64,000 nt of DNA from Cyanoderma ruficeps. Lineage: Eukaryota > Chordata > Aves > Passeriformes > Timaliidae. This document shows positions 15,017 through 27,847 of this stretch, in pieces. The notes below the pieces were generated by a model, which was not told the DNA's origin, searched no databases, and saw only the letters and a list, made by a program, of their open reading frames with translations. The stretch covers positions 16,719,719 to 16,783,718 of the forward strand of contig VZDJ01000346.1 in the NCBI GenBank assembly GCA_008694505.1, read 5' to 3'. How positions within the stretch are numbered: the first letter of the stretch is position 1; every line of letters starts with the position of its first letter. The position numbers and the translations under genes are program-made.

Positions 15017-15075
15017 AAAAAACAAACAAACAACAACAAAAAAAGGAACCCCAAAAAACCAACCAACCAACCAAA
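15017..15075 (+). repeat. A-rich (CAAA)n/(CCAA)n tract
   Basis: CAAA units lead into four CCAA units at the right end. This is the same general type and the same strand as the tracts at 8.8, 15.5 and 43.3 kb. Confidence 0.85.
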
Positions 15076-15479
15076 GGAGGTGGATGTAGACATGACAACA
15101 CAACAATCCACAAATACAGAACAAAAACCTAACCATGGAAGAGGGTGCTGGGAAGAAGAAGGTCATGAACATGCAGAAAAGAGTTAAATAAGAATTTCAT
15201 CAACAATGACCCAGTTTTCTTTGTCATTATTGTGCCTTGCACAGAAAAGCTAGCTTAATTTTGAAATTCAATTTCATCTGTTCAGTTTATTTTGTGGTTT
15301 TAGAAATGACTTACATTTTGCATAAAATATTGTAGAGGACAATAATAGCATACACTCTAGTGTGGGATTCTTTCCCCCAAAAGTCAGCCCTGCTCACATA
15401 ACCTAACTACACTGTACAGTATTCTTTTTGAATCAAAAGTCAAGACAACTTCCTTTCCAGTTATACTTCTTTTTGGTTT

Positions 15480-15480
15480 N
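15480..15480. other. Undetermined base (N)
   Basis: The only ambiguous base in the window, preceded by TTTTTGGTTT and followed by TTCATTC. It marks a low-quality base or a polymorphic call rather than a sized gap. Confidence 0.95.
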
Positions 15481-15519
15481 TTCATTCAAAATATGTCTAT
15501 GTCTGTGGCCCATATTATT

Positions 15520-15581
15520 AAAAAAAACAACAAACAAACAAACAAACAAAAAAAACCCACCAAAACAACCCACCAACCAAA
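15520..15581 (+). repeat. A-rich (CAAA)n tract
   Basis: About 60 bp of CAAA units followed by CCCACCAAAACAACCCACC. It is very similar in layout to the tract at 15017-15075, about 500 bp away. Confidence 0.85.
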
Positions 15582-18500
15582 ATCAAACAGATAGGTAGTA
15601 TCTTATACTGTTTTCTCCACAGCAAAAGGCAGAAGGTGCAGTATGTACAATGGACACACACAACTAAATGAATTTCATCTGAATTTGACAGCTTAATCAA
15701 CATGCTGAACACTTATCTGATCTAAGCATTTTGTTTGGCACTGTTCTTCATTTTTTTTTTTCTCCTCTTAAAAAATACTTTTTAAAAATTAAGACCCTCC
15801 AATACTAAATTATTTCAACAGAGAGTAAGGGAACATGAAACAGCATCTAGGATAAACAAAGCTAATAATTATTCGGGCAAAAAACTTTTCCAAAATAATC
15901 TGCTACCAGTCACTGTGGACCATTAACTACAGTTTGCAAGCCACAAAGAAGCCTTCCTTAAAGAAAAATAAATCCATGGTGACAGTTAAATAAGTATGAA
16001 TCTTAAAAAGCACTTCAGATTCTTCTTCTACAGTCAAAAACAAAGGTTCAGGAAAGTTTAGTACACTGAACAATAATCTCAGTTTTCCTCATCAACTTCA
16101 CATATTACCACCTAGTGCTGAAATGTTAACAATTAAGCTATTTGGTTTTCAGGACAAACCTATAAAAAATGCAAAAGTTCCAACTTACTATAAGAGCAGT
16201 ACATTTGAGACAGTCATACCTGAAGAAGAACTTACTATTGTGATAGCCTTTACCTCCAGAAAATTTCTTTCTATTTACTCAGTAAGAATATTGATTATTT
16301 AAAAATACATCTTCAAACCTATCACAAGCTTTATTTAGATAGAAGACTATTTTCAGCATATGTGTGGTGAAGTTCAGTCACATCTACCCTTTAATAATGA
16401 AAAGACATTCAGAACATCTTTCACAATCTAAAGCATACTGCTAAGACTGAAAGCAATCAGCCTTGAATGAAAGATGGATTAATAGCAGTTCTAAAACCAT
16501 TAGGTACAGACTCTATTGTCATGCTTTTGTTTAAAGCAAGGGGAAAAAAGGCAAAAAAAGTAGAGGGTGTCTAGGTCAGCAAAGTCATCAGTAGTTGATG
16601 GATGCACTTACAGAGATTAGAGGGAAAAGGAGAATTGGCAGAACATAAAACCCACTTACGAGATTTTCTTTGCTCAAGATAGAAAAAAGGCCTCCAGATA
16701 TGCTGTAACTCTACCTTGTTCAGTGCTGAAAGTTTTCTGTTTTTAGATATGCATGTTAAAAGCACAGTTAACCCCAGAAATGCAGCTTGATGCATCATCA
16801 CAATATTAATTCCTAGACATTAGTAGAATTAGAAATATTCATTCAACCAGGTAAATCTTCTGGACACAGCCCCTACCAGTAATAACTATGATCGCTGGGT
16901 AAGGAGCTAGGAGGTAAGGGAGATGGAAGAATTGATGCTCCAGACCATTTAGTGACTGCTAGCAGTTGTGTGAGCAGAAATGCCGCATTTACATTAGCAA
17001 AAATGGCCAATATAAAAGCTTCCTGTAACCCAAAGAATTGCCCTTCTCCCCAGCAGCCAGGGCTGCACACTCTCACTGCTTCTACTGTTGCAGCTCTTGA
17101 GGTTGCAAGAAGAGTCATGTCTCTGATATGATGAGGGACACAGCTGATGAGGGACATGAGATGGACACAGCTGCCTCTTGAAACCCATGTTGAGCTTCTC
17201 CCACTGCATACTCACAGTCAGACTGGTGGGAAGCCCTAAGCACATTCTGCTGGTTATTCATTCTGAATCAGGCATAGGTGGTGGGCTTCAGTACCACCAC
17301 AAGGATATGGATCAGTATGTCCCATTTCAGGCAACAGTTTGCAAAGCAAGAATGAGTATTATATTAGTCTTAACTGTTGTAGCTAACCCTGACTCAAGTG
17401 AACTCTTTGCTCTCCACAGGGGTGTAGATGAGAAAAGACACTCCTCATCTTGGGAGGGAAAAGATACTCCTCATCTAGGCTTTAAGGGTGACAGAATCAG
17501 CTTGGCAGGTAAAGTGGGGCTGAACTGGCATGCAGGAGATGGCTGATGGGTCTGATAGGGACGGCAGACTGTAGACAGCAGCTGGAATATTCAGAGAATA
17601 GGAAAGCATCAGAAGTTTACACAAACAGAATGAGAGACAGTTCAAAAGCTAAAGTAGAGAACCTAAAACGTAATTTCTTTTCTCTTCTTAAACTGTTGAT
17701 ATGTTGATAGAATTGGATACATATGCCCTAATCTCTAAAAGTGAATTTACTTGTGATGTTTCATATCACTATCACCAATAGTATTTGTCTTTTCCAAGTG
17801 CTCAGAAATACCTTCAGTACAGGTAGCTCGGTGAGCAGCTGCAGATTTGAGCTCTGGCTGGAAGGAGCCTGAGGCAAGAGGCAAAGAACTGGAACCAACA
17901 CTCTGCATAGCAAAGAACCCAGGGACCTGTGGCACCACCCAGGTGACTCAGACACAGCAGGAGCCAGTGATTAAGCAGGAAAAGCCCAGAGTTTCAATGG
18001 CTTAGACCATAAGGATACAAAAGCCCAGGGTTTCCTTTGTTTGGGCTCCTTCCTAAGAGGCAGCAGCTCAAGTTGTTATTTTGTTATTGCACTCTGATAA
18101 AATTCTTTTAAGCATCTGGATGTCGGAGGCTCTGCAATGGAAAAGCCAAGGTCGAGCCAGTAAGAACCCTCGTCTGACCATCTCAGTGTGGGGGATGTGA
18201 CTGTGAAGGGGTCTTGGTCTCAGCTCAGGTCCTGCTAGTGCATCCCAAAGTGGTTCCTGGGTGGTCAGATAGGAAAGTTTCCTCACCACAAGAGCCAAAG
18301 GCCTCAGCCGCACATTTAGCACCTCCCAAATTCAAAGAAACGTGCTATTGTACGGCTCCCTCACTCTGTCCGCCCTCTCACTGTGAACTTGCAATGCTTC
18401 TTTCTGTTTAAGAGTCTGTCATACTTGGACATCACTCTCATTTTTGAACTAACTCTGCGAATTCCAAGAGTGGCTAATGACAACATAAAAGCACACCATC

Positions 18501-20129
18501 AACATTACTAGAAACACAGAAGTACTAGAAGTAGGACACAGGCACTTAAAGCACTCCCCAGGCTGAATTACTGTATCAAAGTTCCACTTTATGGCATTAC
18601 AGACAAGGAAACCCCCAACTACTTACAAATCAGTTGGTCAAAAAAAAAAAAAAAGATAAAGGGAAGAATTGTCTCTCATTAAACACAACATTCGCCTTAT
18701 GTTCTGCTTGCCCCATAGATGATACACAGCATCATAGAAAATGCATGCTTTAACATTTGAGAATTGTTTCCCTGCTCCCTGCAGTGGTACATCAGGAACA
18801 CAATAATCTGCAGCTGACTGTGGAATTTAGATAAAAATAAAACACCTCTGACTGAAATCCACATCCAGAAACAGCTAAAAAGAACTGATATTTGCAAAGT
18901 ATGACATAAGAAAATACTGAAAATCCTCCCTGACATCAGAGGTCATTATTGTTGGCATTTCTGCAGTGCCTAGAGGCCCCTCAGAGCTAAACACCAGTTT
19001 ACTTCAGTCTCCATCCAGCAAATACCCCTAGTCAAAACGAGAGGTATGACAAAGCACAAGCACCAGCACAAGCCTCTACCACTACCCACCATGGAAAATA
19101 GTTTGAGAATCTGTCCCATGGAGAAGGATGGGAACAGCAGCAAACGTAGTGCTGCATTTGTTACTCTCAGACTCTCACCCTGACCTGAACAATCAACTAA
19201 ACATACATACACATGCAAGAGACAAAATTTTGCTAGCAAATTTATTCCATATCTCAGATTTCTACTGAAGCAATAGTTTTAACTGGTCCTAGTTACCAAC
19301 ATTCTTGTATATTTGGGTAAACTGAGCCAGACAGCAAAAGCTCTACTTCCAGAAAGGAGCAACAGGCTTCTAAAAGTCAAAGGCCTATTGAAGAGGGTAA
19401 AAATGAAACACACACTCAATAATTTGCTTTCAATCTAAAAGGTTAGAGTCTTTTTTTCAGATTACACAGTATTTGCTTGCCAGAACATAATTTTGAACAC
19501 AACCATATATATTTGAGTAGTCTATCCTAATTGTTCCAAGTACAATTTTTGAGGTAAATGCAGCTTCTGAAACAGTCTTCTAACGCAAGGTTTCACCTCC
19601 ATCAGACATGGATAACCATTTCAGTATCAAATGCAGAGGCTGGTTAGCTGGTAAGGCAGAGGAAAGAACCGAGTTTGAGATCCAAACACCTAAACTCAAG
19701 TGCCAAAACAATCCCCAAACTGTAGACAGCTTCAGGTGAGCACTGCTCACTTCAGACTGAGCCTGATCCCCCTCTGTGCTCCTCTGAGCACACTGACTAG
19801 ATTCCACAAAATGGAAGAGGAGTTTTCATACCTAGTTTACACAGACGTAATTTAAGTTGCTCTCAGGAGCAAATTGAACTCTATCCATGGAAACTCAGGG
19901 TAAGACAAACCTCAGTCTGCCTCAGACCACCCTTTTCCAGACTCTTCTAGTGAAATTCCTTCCCTTCTTAGTGCTGATAACCCAAGAAACTCCTTCCACA
20001 CATTATCAAGGCTACTACAGTCCCACACTCTTTTCATGACTATGACACTTCTCACTCCCAATTATGTTCTCCACAATTATGTTATTTTTCAAAATGGAAA
20101 GGACAGAAATTCCCACTTGTAGAGAAAGG

Positions 20130-20680
20130 TGGAGGTGATTCTGCCCCTCTATTCCACTGTGGTGGAGGCCCCACATACAGTGCTGCATCCAGCTCTGGGG
20201 TCCTCAGCACAGAAGGACATGGACCTGTTGAAGTGAGTCTAGAGGAGGTCACCAAGATGATTAGCAGGATGGAGCACCTCTCCTGTGAGGAAAGGATGGG
20301 AGAATTGGGATTATTCAGCCTGAAGGCTCTGGGTGACCTAACTGCAGCCTTCCAGTACCTGAAAGGAGCCTACAAGGAAGATGGAGGAGACTTTTTACCA
20401 GGATATGTAGTGACAGGACAAGGGAAAATGGCTTTGAATTGAAAGACAATAGGTCTAGATTAGATATTGGAAAAAATTATCTACTGTAAGGGTGGTGAGG
20501 CACTGGACCAGGTTGCTCAGAGAAGCTGTGGATGCCCCATTCCCAGAAGTGTTCAAGGCTAGGCTGGATGGAACTCTCAACAACCTGGTCTAGTGAAAGA
20601 TGTCCCTGCCTATGCCAGGGTGGCTGGAACAAGATCATCTTTATGGCCACTTCCAAAACAAACTGTTTTATGATTCTACA
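20130..20680 (+). mobile_element. CR1 LINE fragment, 3' end
   Basis: About 550 bp of the 3' portion of an avian CR1. Recognisable landmarks in order are GCATCCAGCTCTGGGGTCC, GGAGCACCTCTCC, AGCCTTCCAGTACCTGAA, GGTGGTGAGGCACTGGA, and the terminal region with TGGTCTAGTG and a degenerate TATGATTCT tail. It is a 5'-truncated copy, as is usual for CR1, with internal deletions and stops. It contains the C-terminal tail of ORF2 and the 3' UTR only. It lies antisense to SAMD12 in intron 2. Confidence 0.92.
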
Positions 20681-23600
20681 GTGACTACAGCGACTTCCAG
20701 CAAACACATGAGGAAGATTATTAAAATAACTTATTTTATTATATTAGATTACATTTATGAGTTATAACTCAGGTAAAATACACCATTTGCAGACCTGTGG
20801 TGTCAGCAGTGAAGCATTTTCCATTTTAAAGGCTAAATTGGTTCCAAAGTACATTTTGTAATCCCTCTAATCATAATGCTATTATTTTCTTGATCAGGGA
20901 ATTCTATATTTTTCCATCCCCAACAAGGCAGCTGTGTCATTAAAATACTGCTTTATCTTTGAGGCCCTTAAAGTAGCCCTTAAAGTAGCTTCAAAGTGGA
21001 AGCAGAGGGTTTGGATGGCTTTATGAAACAGCTTCACAATGAGACAAGCAGCAAAACTGGCACTGTAAGTACATTATGCATCCACATGCTGTATAGAATT
21101 GCTTTTTCCTCTAAAAGCTGGTCCATCTTTTTATCTACATTTCTTTTCCCCTGAAGTGAAGTTGTTTTAAATAAAGTGTCTGTGTCTACATGTGCCTATA
21201 GTATTAGACATCCCACTTACTTCTAGAGTACTACCACAGTTTTTTACTGCTTATGTTTGCTAATACATACTGCAATTGTTGCTCCTTTTCACAGCAGTGT
21301 AATGGGAAAGAACACAGCCAGATCAGACTACACTTCCCTCCTTATGCTCTCTCAGCTGCCTCTCTGTAACCATCTGCTCAAGGCAGCCCTATACAAGGAC
21401 TGTCTCTGCAGCAGAAGCCACCTCAATGCTGTGCATTTGTGGAGCCCCGAGCACACCTCAGGGTCACAGACTGCACTGCTTCCCAGGGACCAACACCTTG
21501 ACGTCCTCCACATGCAAGCACTTGCATGCATGCAACTACCAAACATGTTTTCATCCTTGATTTTTTTCTGGAAGTCACAGTCTAACTGTTGAAAAATCCA
21601 GCTGTAAAAAGTCTACCAAATTCCTCTTCCTAATATCACCTGACGGACCAAAGTCATAAATAGAGCGTGCTTGTACAGGTGAACTTCACAAAGGCCTCTT
21701 GTTTGGAAGGTCAGTCAATAGTGTCTTTGTGAATAAATTTCACCTGTTCTACTTATACCACCTAAAGAGCTATGAATTAGTCCGAGTTCATTATATTTGA
21801 TTTCCTGTGGGGAGAAAACCAGTAGGAAAATAATCCCACTTGGAGATGAGGGGCAAAGGAGAACACAAATGGTCCTTTCCACCTGCTCTTCCTTTCCCTC
21901 ACTGTCCTGGACAGAGCACAATACACTGACTTGTCAAGATCTCCCACTTCCAAATGGATGCTGTCAGGGGAGATGACATTTTTCAGAATCCCCAGGCATG
22001 CAATCATTGTGAACAGAACGAACAGGAGAAGCCAGATCTCTTGTGCTGAATGGAGAAAGCTTGCTGTAAAAATGTGGGCCTCCATATTAAACTATTTATA
22101 GTAAAAATGGATGATACAGCAATGGCAAAAATCATGCTACAACAAGAATATACCTGGATTTTGAATCAGACATTCGTCCTCCGGTGGTTAGCCGGCTTAC
22201 AGGACCCCAATAGAGAGAGATGTTTTTCTTGTGAGAGGGTGGATTCTGAACTAAGCAGCTGTATTTTGCACTACAGGTACTTCAGCACTTCACTCACTCC
22301 CGTGAAATCCCAGAATGGTAAATGAAACATCACTCTCAGTGGCTTGAAATGCACAAAGTCACCCAGCACTGCTGTTTCACAGCTCAGGATAAGAGGTTTG
22401 TTTACTGCATGGTTCTGAAACTTCAGGCTGGCTTCAGGCAGAGGTCACAATTTTGAATGACAGGCTGAGAGAGGAAGGGATACATACACATCAAACATTT
22501 CAGCCCAATTTACATGGATACTTACAACTATGCAACACATGAGAAAGTGCATTGAAAAAGCACGCTAATTGTTGTGTACTGCTAATAATCACAGAGTGAG
22601 ACACTAGAAAGGCACATTGTCCTGAAATGTAAGTATTTCATCTATGTGATAGTAACATTTACCAAATATTTTTAAACCTGCATTCAGACACTGAGATTCT
22701 GTGCCCATTTTTGTTAGTCATAAAGAAGACTCAATACAGTAAGTGGTGTTTTGTCACTATCACAGTCAGAATTGGAAGAGGAAAAAAAAATCACATTCAC
22801 ACCATATCTACTGACTTTCATCGTGGTGATCTGAAGTGGACATTGGCAATCTGTTAACTGCTTTGCCAGAAAAGTAAGTTAAGAAAAGAGAAAAGCAAAC
22901 TATCTATCAGTAAAGCATCATTTCCCCATCTAGGGTCAACACCTCACTCAGAAATAGAGAGAGATCTGCAATTCAAACACCCTGACATGCAATTTTAAAG
23001 CAAAATCTGGTGGAGCTGAACAGCCCAGCTGGAGTTTTGCTGAACCTTCACTTCAACAGAAAATTTTTTCTTGACTTTAATCAGTCAAATCTGGGTTCTT
23101 TTTCCCATATCCTGTGGCCACCAGAAGTCTTTCACAAAAGGAAGATTATAGGAAGACAACACAAAATGGTAAAACCTCATTGTTGAGGTTCAGAGAGCAT
23201 TGATGTTTCTCAACTGCAAAAAAAGTTTAAAAAAACCCTGGGGGTATGGGGGGATATAGAATGGTTTGGGTTGGAAAGGACCGTAATGATCATCTAGTTC
23301 CAACCCCCTGGCATGGGATCAGATTGCTCAGTCTCACCCAGACTGCCTTTCTCACCCAACCCATTTGATAAGCTTGACACTTGACACAAAAAGATAAACA
23401 CTGTGAAGCAGAAGCCACTGATGAAAAAAACTGGAGAATTCTTCTAGGAAATTACTTTTCCTAGTCTCTTGTTAGAAAACACTACCAGGACATTTTTTTA
23501 TTTAAATAACTGACAAAATTTTAATATTTCTAGGAATTCTGTAACACCTTTATTACTCAAAAGTCTTACTCTTCTTTGCTTGGAGTTTTCACCACACGTT

Positions 23601-26600
23601 TGACACCCTCACCCCTTCCCAAATGCTTTCTGATCAGACCAGATCCCTCCCAAGGAAGCCAGAGGATCTGTTTCCACCCCAGTCAGTCCTGAACTGAGCC
23701 CAGTAAGCTGAGATGAATTCTTATCCTTTTGGTGCTTGAGTTCAGTTAGCCCTTCAGTGTTGTTCAATATAATTTTGAAAAAAGGGTTTTTTTAAGAAAG
23801 CAAAAGCAACCAAAAGAACTAATGAGCCACACTGCAACAAAACATAGTCTATTGGTGTCTATACAGCACTTATCAACAGAAGACAAGATAAAAGCTTCTC
23901 ACTTCTTTTACTGGTTTCTTTTCATAGTTTTTGTGAGCATTTTAAAGGACTGTTAATTTCTCTCGAATCATATAAAAAAACCTGCAATTGCTAGCACAAC
24001 ATAAAAAGCCTAACAGCAGTAGTTGCCATTAAAAAGCGTTTATTATTTGCTATTGCTGCTACCACATAATGAGACAAAATGTGTCACTAGATATGCACAC
24101 CTTACTTAGGAAAGAAAACTCCCTGAATAAATAACCTCCTAATGAGCAACAGTCCAGATTTGGGTCTCATGCTCACCATCAACAAGGCACTGTGAGTGCA
24201 TCATGTGGGAGATCTTGATAAAAAAAGTCAATACTACTGTAAGAGATCATTTTCTGAATCTCCTTAGAAAAGCTGCCTTCTGTTAAAGCCTATGCTCAGA
24301 GAAGTACAGGATTCCGAAAATGTAGCAAAACTTTTGTAAGCTTGTTTTTAACAGAACTCTACTCTATGACTATGGTATTAAAACCAAAGAGATCAGACAT
24401 AAGAGCCAGAAGTAGCATTTCAATGAAAAAAGATAAGATTTCCAGAAAACACACATGACAGTGGTTAAATATAAGTGGTGTTAAAGAAATAATTTATATT
24501 TTTAAATGTATATTAAAAAACCATCCTTGCTTTCTCCAGTGACTTTACTGCTGTGTGAAAGTGACCACTCAACTGCCTGAAGTGTTTTCATATAGCAGGA
24601 ATGCTGAAAAATCAGTTACTGATCAAAAAAATGTGCATGTTGATATACATTATTAAAAAATGATGCATTCTTACACTGCATATATTTTCCTTAATCTGTA
24701 CTCTATCCTGTACATTATCAGAGTCTGACTAGATTATGGACATCAGTTTAGCTATGAATAATCTTGCTGGTTTGAACTTGGTCATACTTGTAACAAGGTG
24801 GTTCCTTAGGGAACCAGCTGAGGGAGACTAAGATCATTGTTCCATTTTCCATTATAATTCTGCATCAGTCAGCCTGTAAATACTAGATTCCATATTCATC
24901 AGGAAGGCAAAAATGAGTGATCTTTCACCATGGAGCTATATTTTCTGTTGTCTGCATCCCAAATATAGAAACAAACACTTGTACTCCCATATTTACATTA
25001 CAGTAGCTGCATAAAAAGGAACTTTAAATGTCTGGGACCCATGAGTTACTACTGTTCTTTCATCCCATAGCTGAGGACAGAAAAGAAAGGACACATTTCA
25101 TTAGAAAGGAGATTTTATTTCTTTCTCTGGACAGCAAAACCAGATGTTTAAAGTGCTGGAAGTGGTCTCAATGACAAATTAGAAAGCTGAAAGCAGGAAC
25201 AATAGCCTAGGAGGCATCTTAAATTATATTCAATATATTGCACTGCTTTGTGCAACACGTCTCACTAATGTGAATGTAATATATGTGTTAAAATTATTTG
25301 AATACATAGAATTGCAAAGAAATCCTTTTTAAAAAAACTATGCAATGGAAATATAAAACAAATGGCTCTGCTCACACTGTTTTATTTACAAAACTTTCCT
25401 GAATTCCTGCTCCTCTTTCCACTGTACATATGATTGCATGGATGAAGTTTCCTAATGGCAGCTTAATTCAACTCTTAAAGCTATATACGCTAAAATCCAA
25501 CCCCATATTCATATTTAGAGGACAAAACAAAACAATATTGAAATTTAAGGCAGAGCAAGCCAGAAAAGACAGGCCACCTCAGCTATAACATATGAATCCA
25601 GATGAAAAACATCACTAAACTAATACACACATAAAAGACAAAGTTACTAACAAGGCAGCAATAAATTTAGAAAAATAGTCCATTCCATTTGCTTGATGCT
25701 ATTATGCTAAGCTTATTCCATTAAGTAAAAATTCAGTTCGTTTGTTTGCTTTTAAATCTGAAGCATGCCCAGTTTTCTAAATAAAGCTACTGCAATCAGA
25801 TGTGGGAATCCAATAGTTGATTTCAGTACTTTGAGAGCCCCACACTTCCCCTCTTCCCCAGCTATCTCCAGCAAGGAAAGCCTGTTTTATATTCATCAGT
25901 CCAACAATCACAGCTCAGACAGTGAAAACAGGCTCACTTATATTAAATCACTGATGTAGTTCACTCTGATTTCATTAGGATAAATCTTTTGCAAGCAAAG
26001 ACAAGTATGATATGACTATTCCATGTCAACTATACAGGAGCCCATTCATCACTGGGAGCCCTATTGCACCATTCAGCTTCTTCACTCCCAAGCTTGTAAG
26101 ATCTCCAAGTTTAACACACCTCCTCAGCTTTCAGTACGGAGCAGATTTTCATCTGCTGATGTTGAAACATGAGCAGGGTTAGCTTGCCTTTGTGAAAAGC
26201 TGGGCAAATGCCTTATTAGCTGAGCTTTGTCTCAAAACCCATTCACAATCTGGTGGTCTTGTTACCAAACGGATAGTCCAAAGCAGTAACCACAAACCTG
26301 TTCTCCAAGGGTTCATGACAAATCAGCAAGGTGCTTGATAATTGGCCACCAAACAGATTGCAGCTAGCAGGGTTTTTTAATTGCTGCAAGCCTGTAATGG
26401 AGGATCCAGTTTGATGCATTAAGTCAGGATGAAATGAGCTAAACTATATTAATTTTAAAGTAGATATTTGAGATAAAAATTGGAATGGAGAATTCATACC
26501 AAGCCTTTATTGTCAAGGCAACTGCTCAAAACATTTAATACTATTTTATTCTAAAAGTGAAATACATCACAATCATATGTATAATATTTTTAGGTTTACT

Positions 26601-26868
26601 GTACTGTTGGCAGTAGGAAATACTCCTATTTGTTCAGTCATTGAAATAATTTATATTGCCTTTTTGAACCTGTAAAAAAAGACACTCAATTTATTTGCTC
26701 TAATAACTCTCAAAGTGTCAGATTCAGTAAAAATTCAATTTTCCACTCCGTATAAATTACCCCCAAAGTCCTGGTTATAGGTCTTTAAGAATCAAAAAGA
26801 CTGATAAGGCTTTTAAAGAATGTTTCCCAATTATTTTATAACATTCCCTTATCTTTCCTTTGATCCTG
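20681..26868. other. Intron 2 of SAMD12, 5' part: no gene seen
   Basis: AT-rich intron DNA with one short CR1 fragment (listed separately). I see no exon, RNA gene or other repeat that I can name. Confidence 0.6.
23255..23335 (-). mobile_element. CR1 LINE 3'-end fragment
   Basis: The plus strand reads TAGAATGGTTTGGGTTGGAA and then CATCTAGTTCCAACCCCCTG, which is the reverse complement of the extreme 3' end of CR1. Only about 80 bp is recognisable. It is a severely 5'-truncated insertion in minus orientation, the same strand as SAMD12. Confidence 0.88.
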
Positions 26869-27006
26869 AGACCAGCTTCCTTGGTTAGAGCCTGGCACTA
26901 GTAATGCCAAGCTTGTGGGTTCAATCCCTGTATGGGCCATTCATTTAGGAGTTGGATTTGATGATCCTTGTGGGATCCCTTCCAACTCAGAATATTCTGT
27001 GATCCC
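26869..27006 (+). mobile_element. tRNA-Ile-derived SINE with CR1-like tail (TguSINE1-like)
   Basis: The first ~70 bp resemble a tRNA-Ile gene: TTGGTTAGAGCCTGGC, an anticodon-loop region CTAGTAA, and a conserved pol III B box (GGTTCAATCCC) followed by TGTATGGGCCA. The A-box half is damaged. The next ~65 bp read GGAGTTGGATTTGATGATCC, then CCCTTCCAACTCAG and ATTCTGTGAT, which is a CR1 3' end. This tRNA-head plus LINE-tail design is that of a SINE mobilised by CR1 reverse transcriptase. In birds it fits TguSINE1, known from passerines; I base the name on memory. It is not a working tRNA gene, because the acceptor and D arms are broken and the anticodon is altered. Confidence 0.8.
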
Positions 27007-27671
27007 AGTTAAAAATCTAATATGACAAATTACTGTCCTATACCAAGGTATCTGGAGTACACACATTCACTTGCAGTTGGTAGTCACGTCTGCTGCACTC
27101 ATACAAGAAGTAGAAGCTTATGAGTAAGAACAGACACATTTGTTTTAAGGAACTCATCTCTGAACTATGTTTGCTCACTGTCATATCAGACATGGAAGAA
27201 CTGGCCTGGTGTTTTACCTAAAATGAGTGTAACAGATTATTAAAATCAGTTACTCATATAAAAAATCCACATATTCGTATAACCATAGAACTTTTCTCCC
27301 CCTTTATCTGCCCCAAGAAAAAATAAATAAGCAAAAAAAAACCCTCAAGAAAAATATATCCATGCCCATTCTGCTCATTACCCAAGTCATTTGGAAAAAG
27401 AGCCTCCACAGTTCCTGAAAAAGAGAGACCCCATTATTTTAATTATCTTCATTGAGAGAAAAATAGAATAGTGCAATATCCAAGATGTGTGTATGCTACA
27501 ACCCCACAGCAGTACCTTGCTTCTGTAACACCCACTTCCTCAGACTGTTATTTTTACACATTTGTATGTCTTTAACAGGATGATAAATGCTTTTTAAGCA
27601 GAAACCAGGACTTCAAGAAGCCTGGATTCTTAAAGACTCACCAAAATAAATAAGAAGGCAATCCTACCTAC
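27007..27671. other. Intron 2 of SAMD12 next to exon 2: no gene seen
   Basis: AT-rich sequence ending at the exon 2 donor on the minus strand. Nothing else is recognisable. Confidence 0.7.
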
Positions 27672-27847
27672 CTTAGATATTTCCGGTTCCACTTGTCTCT
27701 TGGGTGTGTCTTTTGACTCGGGCCCTTTTGGAGTACCAGCGTTCTTCACCGCAGGCGAATCAATGCCTTCGCCTTCAAGCTGCAGATTAATACCTTCTGT
27801 GGGGACAGGGTGATCAATACCATTTGGATTCAGATTGCAATGGATAG
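27672..27847 (-). CDS. SAMD12: SAMD12 coding exon 2 (N-terminal linker)
   Basis: This internal coding exon of 176 bp has a good acceptor on the minus strand (pyrimidine tract, then CCCAG with AG at 27849-27848) and a strong donor AAG|GTAGGT (GT at 27671-27670). Its first two bases complete codon 5 (G+CT, Ala). The other 58 codons give residues 6-63, beginning IHCNLNPNGIDHP and ending EPEISK. The human protein as I recall it starts MAVEALHCGLNPRGIDHP and later has GTPKR where this one has DTPKR, so the match is clear but less tight than in exon 3. The segment is polar, rich in Glu, Lys and Pro, with no predicted fold, and acts as a linker ahead of the SAM domain. The donor is a tandem type (GTAGGTAGG) with a second GT 4 nt further on. 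Confidence 0.95.

Larger units (their letters stand above)
5468..20129. other. Intron 2 of SAMD12, middle: unique-looking DNA with simple repeats
   Basis: No exon, RNA gene or transposon is recognisable here apart from the simple repeats listed separately. Homopolymers include A runs near 9699-9712 and 18640-18655 and a 17-nt T run at 10838-10854. One undetermined base (N) lies at 15480. A TATA-like GTATAAATAG at about 10626 stands alone with no supporting gene. Confidence 0.6.

Noticed and set aside
26869..26941. Possible tRNA-Ile gene
   Set aside because: The B box is good, but the A box and the acceptor pairing are broken, the anticodon is changed and a CR1 tail follows, so it is a SINE head.
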